Positions 39,706-46,766 of a stretch of 50,858 bases of DNA are shown piece by piece (position 1 is the stretch's first letter; each line of letters starts with the position of its first letter). The position numbers and the translations under genes are program-made. Under the pieces are notes generated by a model. The model searched no databases. It saw only the letters and a list, made by a program, of their open reading frames with translations, and was not told the DNA's origin. This DNA comes from Nonomuraea basaltis. GTDB taxonomy: Bacteria; Actinomycetota; Actinomycetes; Streptosporangiales; Streptosporangiaceae. The stretch is taken from NCBI RefSeq assembly GCF_005893125.1, contig NZ_VCJS01000085.1:1-50858 (forward strand), read 5' to 3'.

Positions 39706-41558
39706 GCGCCGAGCCCGCGCCGGAGGCCGGCGGCGTCCCACGCCTGGGCATCGCGCCGGACGTCGTGCCCGTGCTGATCGCCGGGGCCGGGCCTACCGGG
39801 GTGACCGCGGCGACGCTGCTGGCCAGGCACGGCGTACGCAGCCTGGTCGTGGACCCCCACCCCGGCGTCTATCCGATGCCCAGGGCGGTGCACCTGGACG
39901 ACGAGGTGATGCGCATCCTGCAGGCGCTCGGAGTGGCAGGCGAGTTCGCCGCCATCAGCTCGCCCGCCCCAGGCATGCGGCTCGTGGACGGAGACCTGCG
40001 GACGATCGCGGAGTTCCGACGCGACCGCGCCGGGAGCCGCCACGGCTGGCCGCAGGCGAACATGTTCGACCAGCCTGACCTCGAAGCCCTCCTGCGCGCG
40101 AACCTGCGCCGCCACCCCGAGGCCGAGCTGCGGCCCGGCACCGAGGTCGTGCACATTTCCCAGGACGTACGCGGCCCCGTCCGGGTCCTGCTGCGCGACG
40201 TGGCCGGCGGGCGGCAGGAGGAGGTGCGGGCGCACGCGCTCCTCGGCTGCGACGGCGCCAACAGCATCACCCGCAGGTACGTCGGCGCCCGCATGCGCGG
40301 CCCGCGCTTCGCGGAGCCGTGGCTGGTGGTGGACGTGCGCTGTGCCGTGCCGCTGGACGTCTGGGACGGCATCCACCAGGTGTGCGATCCGGAGCGGCCG
40401 GCCACGTTCATGCGCATCGGCCCCGAGCGCTACCGGTGGGAGTTCCGGATGCGTACCGGCGAGAGCGAGGCCGAGCTGACCCGGCGCGACACGCTGCTGC
40501 GGCTGATCTCGCCCTGGACGCGCGGGGTGCCCGAGGGCGAGCTGCGGCTGCTGCGGCAGGCCGCCTACACGTTCCGGGCGCAGGTGGCCGACCGGTGGCG
40601 CCGCGGCCGGGTGTTCCTGCTCGGGGACGCGGCCCACCTGACGCCGCCGTTCATCGGCCAGGGCATGGGCGCCGGGCTGCGGGACGCCGCCAACCTGGCG
40701 TGGAAGCTGGCGCTCGTGCTGTCGGAAGGGGGCGACGAGCGGCTGCTCGACACGTACCAGGCGGAGCGGGCTCCGCACGTCACGCACGTGATCAGGCTCG
40801 CGGTCGCGGTGGGGTTGGCGATGGCGGGCGGCCGCGAACCGCACGCGACGGCGGCCGTACGGCGGCTGCTGCTCGCGCAGGCCGCCCGGATGCCGGCCAT
40901 CCACCGCGTCACCGCGCACGGCACCTCACCGGCCCTGCACCGAGGGCTGCTGGTACGGCGGCGCTCGCCACTGCCACCCGGCCTGCCCGGGTCCCTCGTG
41001 CCGCAGCCCTGGGTCGAGGTGGGCGGGGAGCACCGCCGCCTCGACGACGTGCTCGGCGACTCGTTCGCCGTCATCAGCCTCGGACCGCTGGACGCGGACC
41101 TGGCCTCCCTGGCCCGCCGCCTGCGTGCCACCGTCGTCCACGTGCGACGCCCGGACCGGTGGCCCGCTCCCGCCGGCGGCCAACGCGAACAGCCCGCCTG
41201 CCTCCCCGGCCATCGCTCCGAGCCGCCCGGCGAGCACGCCGCGCAGCACGGCAGGCCGGTGGTGGTCGAGGACGCGACGCTCGACAGATGGCTGCGGGAC
41301 GCCGGGGCCGCGGCGGTGCTGGTGCGCCCCGACCGCGTGGTGCTGGCCGCCGCCCCCTTCCCGCGCAGGCCGGGGCCGGTCGGAGCCGCGATCGTCCGAG
41401 ACGCGGCCGCCTGGCTGCCCCTGCTCCCACCGGCCCGCACGACCCGCGCCACCCGAACAGCGGACGCCACCCCTGCCGGACCGTGTGAACCCCCACATGC
41501 CGCATCAGCCAGGAGCCATCCGATGACCCAGGTCGAAGACACCACGGGAGCCTCATGA
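39702..41558 (+). CDS. FAD-dependent aromatic hydroxylase (MhpA-like)
   Basis: 618 residues, ATGA overlap with the FAH gene. Dinucleotide motif IAGAGPTGVTAA (Gly28, Gly30, Gly33), DG motif LGCDGANSITRR, and GD motif FLLGDAAHLTPPFIGQGMGAGLRD. These are the class A flavoprotein hydroxylase motifs; the pairing of Tyr/Arg-rich middle and the C-terminal thioredoxin-like end is as in MhpA and related phenol hydroxylases. It should ortho-hydroxylate a phenolic acid to the catechol cleaved by the preceding enzyme. The last 90 residues are Pro/Arg-rich and variable. Confidence 0.85.
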   Translation: MSAEPAPEAGGVPRLGIAPDVVPVLIAGAGPTGVTAATLLARHGVRSLVVDPHPGVYPMPRAVHLDDEVMRILQALGVAGEFAAISSPAPGMRLVDGDLRTIAEFRRDRAGSRHGWPQANMFDQPDLEALLRANLRRHPEAELRPGTEVVHISQDVRGPVRVLLRDVAGGRQEEVRAHALLGCDGANSITRRYVGARMRGPRFAEPWLVVDVRCAVPLDVWDGIHQVCDPERPATFMRIGPERYRWEFRMRTGESEAELTRRDTLLRLISPWTRGVPEGELRLLRQAAYTFRAQVADRWRRGRVFLLGDAAHLTPPFIGQGMGAGLRDAANLAWKLALVLSEGGDERLLDTYQAERAPHVTHVIRLAVAVGLAMAGGREPHATAAVRRLLLAQAARMPAIHRVTAHGTSPALHRGLLVRRRSPLPPGLPGSLVPQPWVEVGGEHRRLDDVLGDSFAVISLGPLDADLASLARRLRATVVHVRRPDRWPAPAGGQREQPACLPGHRSEPPGEHAAQHGRPVVVEDATLDRWLRDAGAAAVLVRPDRVVLAAAPFPRRPGPVGAAIVRDAAAWLPLLPPARTTRATRTADATPAGPCEPPHAASARSHPMTQVEDTTGAS

Positions 41559-42169
41559 GTGACCTCGTCGCGATGCGCAAAGCCGGTCTCCACGTCGCGG
41601 AGACCGCCGCGCCCGTGCTCGGGTTCACGCTCGTGTACGCCACCACCACCCGCCTCCCGCTCGCCCTGGCCACCGGCCTCGGCATGGCGGCGCTGGTCGC
41701 GATCCACCGGTTCAGGCAGGCCCGCAGCATCTGGCCGGCGGCGGGCGGGTTCGCGCTGACCGCCGGGGCGGCCGCCATCACCGCCCTGTCGGGAGAGGCC
41801 ACCGACTTCTTCCTCCCCGTCCTGCTCCTCCGCACCGCGGTCGTCCTGATCACCCCGATCATGCTGCTGCTGAGATGGCCGCCGGTCGGCCTGGCGGCCG
41901 GCGTGCTCACCGGCCGCGGCCTCGCCTGGCGGCGCTGCCCGGTGCGGCTGCGGGCGTACACGATCGCCAACCTCGTCTGGGTCGCGGCCGAGGGCGCCCT
42001 CGTGGCCAACCAGGTGCGCCTCTACCTCGCCGACCGGGCCGTGGCCATGGGAGCTTTCAAGCTGCTGGTCGAGGTGCCGGTCCACGTACTGCTGGCGGTC
42101 CTGATGTGGGGCATCTACCGCCGCCTGACCCGTCAACCCTGTGACTGCCACCAAGGAGAACGATCATGA
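41555..42169 (+). CDS. DUF3159-like membrane protein
   Basis: 204 residues, overlapping the hydroxylase stop (ATGA). Five or six hydrophobic stretches (TAAPVLGFTLVYATTTRLPL, GLGMAALVAI, FALTAGAAAITAL, LLRTAVVLITPIMLLL, and a C-terminal VHVLLAVLMWGIYRRL). It resembles the DUF3159 membrane family. Its place in the operon suggests a role in uptake or export of the aromatic substrate, but this is unproven. Confidence 0.65.
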   Translation: MSDLVAMRKAGLHVAETAAPVLGFTLVYATTTRLPLALATGLGMAALVAIHRFRQARSIWPAAGGFALTAGAAAITALSGEATDFFLPVLLLRTAVVLITPIMLLLRWPPVGLAAGVLTGRGLAWRRCPVRLRAYTIANLVWVAAEGALVANQVRLYLADRAVAMGAFKLLVEVPVHVLLAVLMWGIYRRLTRQPCDCHQGERS

Positions 42170-43020
42170 CGACCACCGTGACGCTGACCGGCACCGGCGT
42201 GCCGATCCCCTCGCCCGGCCGCGCGGGCGCGGGCGTCCTGGTCCGGTACGGCCGGACGGCGCTGCAGTTCGACGCCGGCCGGGCCACGGTGCTGCGACTG
42301 ACCGAGGCCGGTACGGGATTGCACGAGCTGAGCGCGCTGTTCGTCACCCACGTGCACAGCGACCACGTGATCGGGCTGCCGGACGTGGTGATGGCACGGT
42401 GGATCCAGGACCACGTGTGGAAGACGGGCCCGCTCGACATCCTCGTGCCCGAGGGCGAGGCCGCGGGCTTCGTCGAGCGCATGCTGGACCCGTACAAGGC
42501 CGACATCGCGCTGCGCATGGAGCACGTGCAGAAGGCGCCGCCGGAGCCGCGCCTGCACCCGTTCGCCTGCTCCGCGCGCCCGCGGGAGGTGTGGTCGCGG
42601 GACGGCGTCACGGTCGAGGCGGTGGCCGTGCACCACGAGCCGGTGCCCGACGCGGTGGCCTACCGGGTGCGCACGCCGGACGGGACCGTGGTGATCTCGG
42701 GTGACACGCGCGTGTGCGAGGAGGTGGAGGAGCTCAGCCGGGGCGCGGACGTGCTGGTCCACGAGGCATGCCGGACCACGGCGCTGCACGCGGCGGTGGC
42801 CGGGACGCCGTTCGAGAAGATCTTCTCCTACCACGCGGACACGGTGGCGCTGGGCGGGCTGGCCGAGCGGGCCGGGGTGGCGCAGCTCGTGCTCACGCAC
42901 CTGATTCCCGCGCCCGACGATGCGGCGGGCGAGGCGGAGTTCGCGTCCGACGTGCGCTCGGGCGGCTATCGGGGAAGAATCACCGTGGGTCGCGACCTGA
43001 CGACGGCGACGATGGGCTGA
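42166..43020 (+). CDS. metallo-beta-lactamase fold hydrolase
   Basis: 284 residues, ATGA overlap with the membrane-protein gene. The zinc motif is THVHSDHVIGLPD (His62, His64, Asp66, His67), followed by VISGDTRVCEEVEEL and VLVHEACRT. Similar proteins are annotated as ribonuclease Z-like or arylsulfatase/MBL hydrolases. In this operon a hydrolysis of an ester, lactone or sulfate of the aromatic substrate is likely. Confidence 0.8.
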   Translation: MTTTVTLTGTGVPIPSPGRAGAGVLVRYGRTALQFDAGRATVLRLTEAGTGLHELSALFVTHVHSDHVIGLPDVVMARWIQDHVWKTGPLDILVPEGEAAGFVERMLDPYKADIALRMEHVQKAPPEPRLHPFACSARPREVWSRDGVTVEAVAVHHEPVPDAVAYRVRTPDGTVVISGDTRVCEEVEELSRGADVLVHEACRTTALHAAVAGTPFEKIFSYHADTVALGGLAERAGVAQLVLTHLIPAPDDAAGEAEFASDVRSGGYRGRITVGRDLTTATMG

Positions 43021-43066
43021 TCCAACGCTCCTGGAGCGGGCATCCATGCACACTCCGTGAGAGGCG

Positions 43067-43096
43067 GTGACGCAAAGGGAGCGATGCCGGTATATT
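43067..43096 (+). promoter_or_regulatory. candidate promoter of the next gene
   Basis: GTGACG (43067-43072), 18 bases and TATATT (43091-43096), 30 bp upstream of a gene with a strong AGGAGG Shine-Dalgarno. Confidence 0.4.
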
Positions 43097-43125
43097 GATC
43101 ATCCCCCCGGCCCTCAGGAGGCTCC

Positions 43126-43995
43126 ATGAAGGGACCTGCGAAAAAGTCTCCGCCGCTCGTGCTGGATCCCGTCCTGATCATCGGCACCGGTCTGTCGGTC
43201 CTGCTCGGCGTGATCTTCTACGTCCGTGAGGACACCGCCCAGGGATTGGCACTCGTTGCCGGTCTCATCGGCGGCGTCATCACGTTACAGGTGCAGACCC
43301 TGCTCAGGGAGAAGCGCAGGATCGATCACGAGACCACCGTGGGCCAGCTGGTCTCCACCATCGAGAAGATCCCATGGCTCCCCGACCTCATGGTCCCCAT
43401 GCTCCGTGCGGCCAAGCACGTGGAGCGCGAATATCCCGGCACCCCGGCCGTCGACGCGTGCCGGGCGGCGTTCGAGGAGTGCCTGCGCACTCTCGCCGAC
43501 CTGGAGCGGGGCCACTTCCGCACGCCCTACGGCGACAACGCGGTGTTCCAGCGCCTGATCGACCAGACGAAACACACCATGTGCGCCACCAGCGTGCCCT
43601 CGGTGGATCTCACCTGGTGGCGCGAGCCGGTCGGCAGGCAATACTGGCAGGCACAGCTCGAGGCGATGAAGCGGCGCGTGAAGATCCGCAGGGTGTTCAT
43701 CTACCGCGAGTGGACCGACGAGCTCGACGAACTGGCGCGCGAGCAGGTCGCCGCCGGGGTCCAGGTGCGCCGGGTACACGTCGACCGGCTCCCCGCCGCG
43801 ATGCGGGTGATCAGCGCAGTCTGGGACGGCTCGTGCGGCCACGAGCTCAGCTACACCGCCGCGGGTGAGGCCGTCTACGACACGTTCACGGTCTCGCCTC
43901 CGGATCTCGAACGGCTGATGACACAGTTCGAGATGATCGAGAGGAGCGCCGTGGAGCTGGACGAGCCGCGGACGCCGGACTCCGTCTCCTCCTGA
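43126..43995 (+). CDS. membrane-anchored protein, PLD-like fold, unknown function
   Basis: 289 residues from ATG 43126 behind AGGAGG. Two hydrophobic segments at residues about 13-32 and 38-57 (LVLDPVLIIGTGLSVLLGVIF landmark VLIIGTGLSVLLGV; GLALVAGLIGGVITL) place the rest in the cytoplasm. The C-terminal 150 residues (TKHTMCATSVPSVDLTWWREP, KIRRVFIYREWTDELDELAREQ, VRRVHVDRLPAAMRV) look like a PLD-related sensor fold without HKD pairs, similar in outline to DUF5919. Function unknown. Its last 110 bases overlap the convergent RarD gene. Confidence 0.6.
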   Translation: MKGPAKKSPPLVLDPVLIIGTGLSVLLGVIFYVREDTAQGLALVAGLIGGVITLQVQTLLREKRRIDHETTVGQLVSTIEKIPWLPDLMVPMLRAAKHVEREYPGTPAVDACRAAFEECLRTLADLERGHFRTPYGDNAVFQRLIDQTKHTMCATSVPSVDLTWWREPVGRQYWQAQLEAMKRRVKIRRVFIYREWTDELDELAREQVAAGVQVRRVHVDRLPAAMRVISAVWDGSCGHELSYTAAGEAVYDTFTVSPPDLERLMTQFEMIERSAVELDEPRTPDSVSS

Positions 43996-44851
43996 GCCCT
44001 TCGGCGGTCAGCACGGCGAGCGAGACCCACAGCAGCGCGAACGCCGCCCACCTGGCCGCCGGCATGACCTCACCGAACACCAGGACCCCGACCAGGAACT
44101 GCACGACCGGCTCGATGAACTGCAGCATGCCGACCAGGCTGAGCGGGATCCTCGTGGTCGCCGCGCTGAACAGCAGCATCGGCGCCATCATGACGAACCC
44201 GGAGCCGATGCCGAGGAGGGTGTTGGCCACGGACACGTGCCCGAACGTGGCCTGGCCGGACGCCTGGATCACGACCGTGTAGACCGCGGCGAAGGGAAAC
44301 AGCACGGCCGTCTCCACCATCAGCCCTTCGACGGCCCCGGCGCCGACCCGCTTCTTGATCAGACCGTACGCGCCGAAGGTGGCGGCCAGGGTGAGCGCGA
44401 TCCAGGGAAACCCGCCGTACGCGACCGTGAGAACGGCCACGGCGACGGCGCCCAGCCCGATCGCCGCCCATTGCCCGGCCCGCAGCCGCTCTCCCAGGAG
44501 CGCCACCCCGAGCATGACGCTGACCAGCGGGGTGATGAAGTAGCCGAGCGAGGCGTCGACGACGTGGCCGTTCATCGTGGCCCAGATGAACAACGCCCAG
44601 TTGACGGACGTCAGGACGCCGGCGAGGGAGAGCAGCGCCAGGTCGCGCGGCCGGCGCACGATCGCCGCCACCTGGCGGCGGCGGCCCAGCGCGAGCACCA
44701 GGATCCCGACCGCGACCGGCGACCAGAGCACGCGCAGCGCCAGGATCTCGACCGCGCCCGTGGGCTCGACCAACGGCCAGTAGAGCGCCGACAACCCCCA
44801 GATCAGGTACGCCGCCACGCCGAGCAGGACACCTTGGCGTGCAACGGACAT
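43886..44851 (-). CDS. rarD: EamA-type permease RarD
   Basis: 321 residues with ten hydrophobic segments. The N-terminus GVAAYLIWGLSALYWPLVEP, then ALRVLWSPVAVGIL, and SLGYFITPLVSVMLG are RarD landmarks. RarD-type members are drug/metabolite exporters, linked in other bacteria to chloramphenicol tolerance. The Arg/Ser-rich C-terminal tail of about 35 residues gives the long overlap with the opposite gene. Confidence 0.85.
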   Translation of the reverse strand: MSVARQGVLLGVAAYLIWGLSALYWPLVEPTGAVEILALRVLWSPVAVGILVLALGRRRQVAAIVRRPRDLALLSLAGVLTSVNWALFIWATMNGHVVDASLGYFITPLVSVMLGVALLGERLRAGQWAAIGLGAVAVAVLTVAYGGFPWIALTLAATFGAYGLIKKRVGAGAVEGLMVETAVLFPFAAVYTVVIQASGQATFGHVSVANTLLGIGSGFVMMAPMLLFSAATTRIPLSLVGMLQFIEPVVQFLVGVLVFGEVMPAARWAAFALLWVSLAVLTAEGLRRRRSPASAARPAPRRSSRSSRTVSSAVRDPEARP

Positions 44852-45015
44852 CCGTCAACAGTACGCGCTCACCCCGGGAGGCCGCCCGCCGCGCTCTCCC
44901 GGACGATCAGCCGGTGGAGGAAATGTATGCGGCACGTACCCGCCTGGTATGTGAATTGTCAGGCCCATTTCTAACGTTTCCGATGATCCCCAAAACGCCA
45001 AGAGAGGCGGTTCGC
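44852..45015 (+). promoter_or_regulatory. upstream region of Cys-rich peptide operon
   Basis: This region must hold the promoter of the peptide operon. A TTGTCA at 44956-44961 is a possible -35 box, but the -10 box 17 bases later (TCCGAT) is weak, as is usual for promoters that need an activator such as a SARP. An in-frame ATG at 44923 would lengthen the peptide to 90 residues; its GGAGG lies only two bases away and is too close. Confidence 0.3.
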
Positions 45016-45195
45016 GTGAGAATCGGAAAGTTGAGCGACTGGCTGCTGGCCAAGGTAGTCCCGGAGCACTCGGCGCAGGCGGCGTGCCCGTGCTGGTACG
45101 AGGGCACCACCTGCCTGGTCCGCAAGTGCTGCACCTGGGGTGCCTCTTGCGGTACCGGCGAGTCGTGCGGTCCCTGGCACTGCAACTGCTGCTGA
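45016..45195 (+). CDS. Cys-rich peptide precursor (candidate disulfide-rich RiPP)
   Basis: 59 residues from GTG 45016, with GAGAGG nine or ten bases upstream. Residues 1-22 form a short amphipathic leader (KLSDWLLAKVVPEHSAQA) ending in an A-x-A motif, suitable for type I signal peptidase. The following 37 residues hold ten Cys (24, 26, 33, 38, 39, 45, 51, 56, 58, 59) and three Trp; the last residues are CNCC. There is no long hydrophobic core, so it is not a normal Sec signal. The even number of Cys and the neighbouring MauE- and MauD-like genes point to five disulfides. In outline it recalls the Cys-dense light chain of methylamine dehydrogenase, but is much shorter. No close family is known to me. 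Confidence 0.7.
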   Translation: MRIGKLSDWLLAKVVPEHSAQAACPCWYEGTTCLVRKCCTWGASCGTGESCGPWHCNCC

Positions 45196-45206
45196 CGGCC
45201 GCATAG

Positions 45207-45650
45207 ATGACCATGTTCGCGTGGACGGCCGGTCTCCTCGCGGTCGCCGGACTCCTGCTGGTCCTTGTGGTCCTGCGGCGGCGGCTCGCCGTCGTCGTGG
45301 TGTCCGGCCTCAGCATGGAGCCGACCTTCCACGCGGGCGACCGGCTCCTGGTCAGGCGGATGCGGCTGGCCCGGATCTCCGTCGGAGACGTCGTCGTGTT
45401 CGAGACGCCCGACTGGCTGGGCATCGGCGAGCCGCCACCGCCCGAGCGGCGCTGGATGGTCAAGCGTGTGGTGGCGCTGCCCGGTGACCCGGTCCCGGAG
45501 TCGGTCCAGGCTGTGGTGCCGGAGCGCCGGGTGGCGCCGGACCGGCTGGTCGTCCTGGGTGACAACCCGTCGGCCAGCTTCGACTCCCGGCAGTGCGGGC
45601 TCATCGACGCGGGCACCCTGCTGGGAGTCGCACACCGCCGCATCTCCTGA
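45207..45650 (+). CDS. S26 family signal peptidase dedicated to the peptide
   Basis: 147 residues starting 12 bp after the peptide gene. One N-terminal membrane helix (residues 8-23), then GLSMEPT with the nucleophile Ser36, RRWMVKRVVALPGD with the general base Lys86, and LGDNPSASFDSR as box E. These are the S26 (LepB) catalytic boxes; the protein is shorter than housekeeping LepB (about 250), as in IMP- or SipW-like specialised enzymes. It should cut the peptide near its A-Q-A motif on the outer face of the membrane. Confidence 0.8.
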   Translation: MTMFAWTAGLLAVAGLLLVLVVLRRRLAVVVVSGLSMEPTFHAGDRLLVRRMRLARISVGDVVVFETPDWLGIGEPPPPERRWMVKRVVALPGDPVPESVQAVVPERRVAPDRLVVLGDNPSASFDSRQCGLIDAGTLLGVAHRRIS

Positions 45651-45682
45651 CCGGCCGTCCGTCGTAGTGGGAGGAGAGCTCC

Positions 45683-46198
45683 GTGGAGTACGTCGCCCTG
45701 GGCTGCCGCACTCTGGTGGCCCTGCTGTTCCTCGTGTCGGCGGCGAGCAAGCTGCGCGGCAGCAGCGCGTACGCCGATTTCCTGGCCGCGACCCGCAGGC
45801 TCGCGCCGCCGTGGCCCCCCGTCCGCGTGGCGGCGGCGGCCGTGGTGGTCACCGAGCTCGCGATCGCGGCGCTCGTCGCCGTGCCCCGCACCGTACAGGC
45901 GGGGTTCGCGCTGGCCCTGGGCCTGCTGGCGGCGTTCACCTGTGCGATCGTGGCCGCGCTGCGGCGGGCCGAGCGCGCCCCCTGCGCGTGCTTCGGCGCC
46001 TCCGACCGCCCGCTCGGCCACGGCCATGTGGCACGCAATCTCGTCCTCATGGCCGTGTCCGCCCTGGGACTCCTCACGTACGCGCCCGTGACCGGCGACG
46101 TGGCGGCCATGCTGACCGCCGTCGCCGCCGGAGCGGTCGCCGCCATCGTCGTGGCCCTCGGCGACGACCTGATCGACCTGTTCAGCCCGACTGCCTGA
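45683..46198 (+). CDS. MauE/DoxX-like redox membrane protein
   Basis: 171 residues from GTG 45683 behind GGAGGAG. Four hydrophobic segments. MauE landmarks are the N-terminal RTLVALLFLVSAASKLRG and ERAPCACFGAS with the Cys101-x-Cys103 pair. In methylamine-oxidising bacteria MauE and MauD are needed for the six disulfides of the MauA subunit. Here the Cys-rich peptide is the obvious client. The protein probably passes electrons between the membrane and the following thioredoxin-like protein. Confidence 0.8.
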   Translation: MEYVALGCRTLVALLFLVSAASKLRGSSAYADFLAATRRLAPPWPPVRVAAAAVVVTELAIAALVAVPRTVQAGFALALGLLAAFTCAIVAALRRAERAPCACFGASDRPLGHGHVARNLVLMAVSALGLLTYAPVTGDVAAMLTAVAAGAVAAIVVALGDDLIDLFSPTA

Positions 46199-46212
46199 CC
46201 TGGAGGTCAGCC

Positions 46213-46761
46213 ATGCCCTATGTCGTCACGCTCGTCACTCTGCTGAGCGTGCTCTGCCTGCTGAACCTGGCGCTGACCGTCGGCGTGATCCGGCGGCTGC
46301 GCAAGCATTCCGAGGCCCTCGCCACCCGCTCCGACGACGGGCACGGGCGGCAGGCGATCCTGCCCGAGGGCGCGGTCGCGCCGCCGTACGACACCGTGGC
46401 CACCGACGGATCCACCGTCTCCCGGGACCTGATCACGCAGCCGGTCCTGGTGGGCGTCTTCTCTCCTGGCTGCGACGCCTGCCACAAGGCGATGCCGGAC
46501 TTCCTCGCCGCGGCCGAGCGCTTCCCCGGAGGTCCTGAGCAGGTCCTCGCCGTGATCGTCGATCAGAAGGGAGAGGCGGGGCCGCTGCGGGCGGAGCTGG
46601 AGCCGGTGGCACGGGTGGTGGTCGAGGACATGGGCGGGCCGGTCACGTCGGCGCTGGAGGTGCAGGCGTTCCCTGTCTTCGCGCTGGTGGGCGGCGGCGG
46701 CGGCCGGATCATGGCCAGCGGGCTGCGGTTGACCCAGGTCTTTTCGCTCACCCGGGTATAG
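46213..46761 (+). CDS. membrane-anchored thioredoxin-like protein (MauD-like)
   Basis: 182 residues from ATG 46213. One N-terminal helix (VVTLVTLLSVLCLLNLALTV, about 4-23), then a TlpA/redoxin fold with the active site FSPGCDACHKAMPDF (Cys87-Asp-Ala-Cys90) and the cis-Pro loop VQAFPVFALV. The orientation places the CxxC outside the cell. It starts 14 bp after the MauE-like gene. With that gene it forms a likely disulfide-forming or disulfide-isomerising pair. Confidence 0.85.
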   Translation: MPYVVTLVTLLSVLCLLNLALTVGVIRRLRKHSEALATRSDDGHGRQAILPEGAVAPPYDTVATDGSTVSRDLITQPVLVGVFSPGCDACHKAMPDFLAAAERFPGGPEQVLAVIVDQKGEAGPLRAELEPVARVVVEDMGGPVTSALEVQAFPVFALVGGGGGRIMASGLRLTQVFSLTRV

Positions 46762-46766
46762 CCGCC

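Noticed and set aside
44923..45015. Upstream ATG extending the Cys-rich peptide to 90 residues
   Set aside because: Its GGAGG is only two bases away; the GTG at 45016 has normal spacing and gives a leader with a clear A-x-A end. The longer form cannot be fully excluded.
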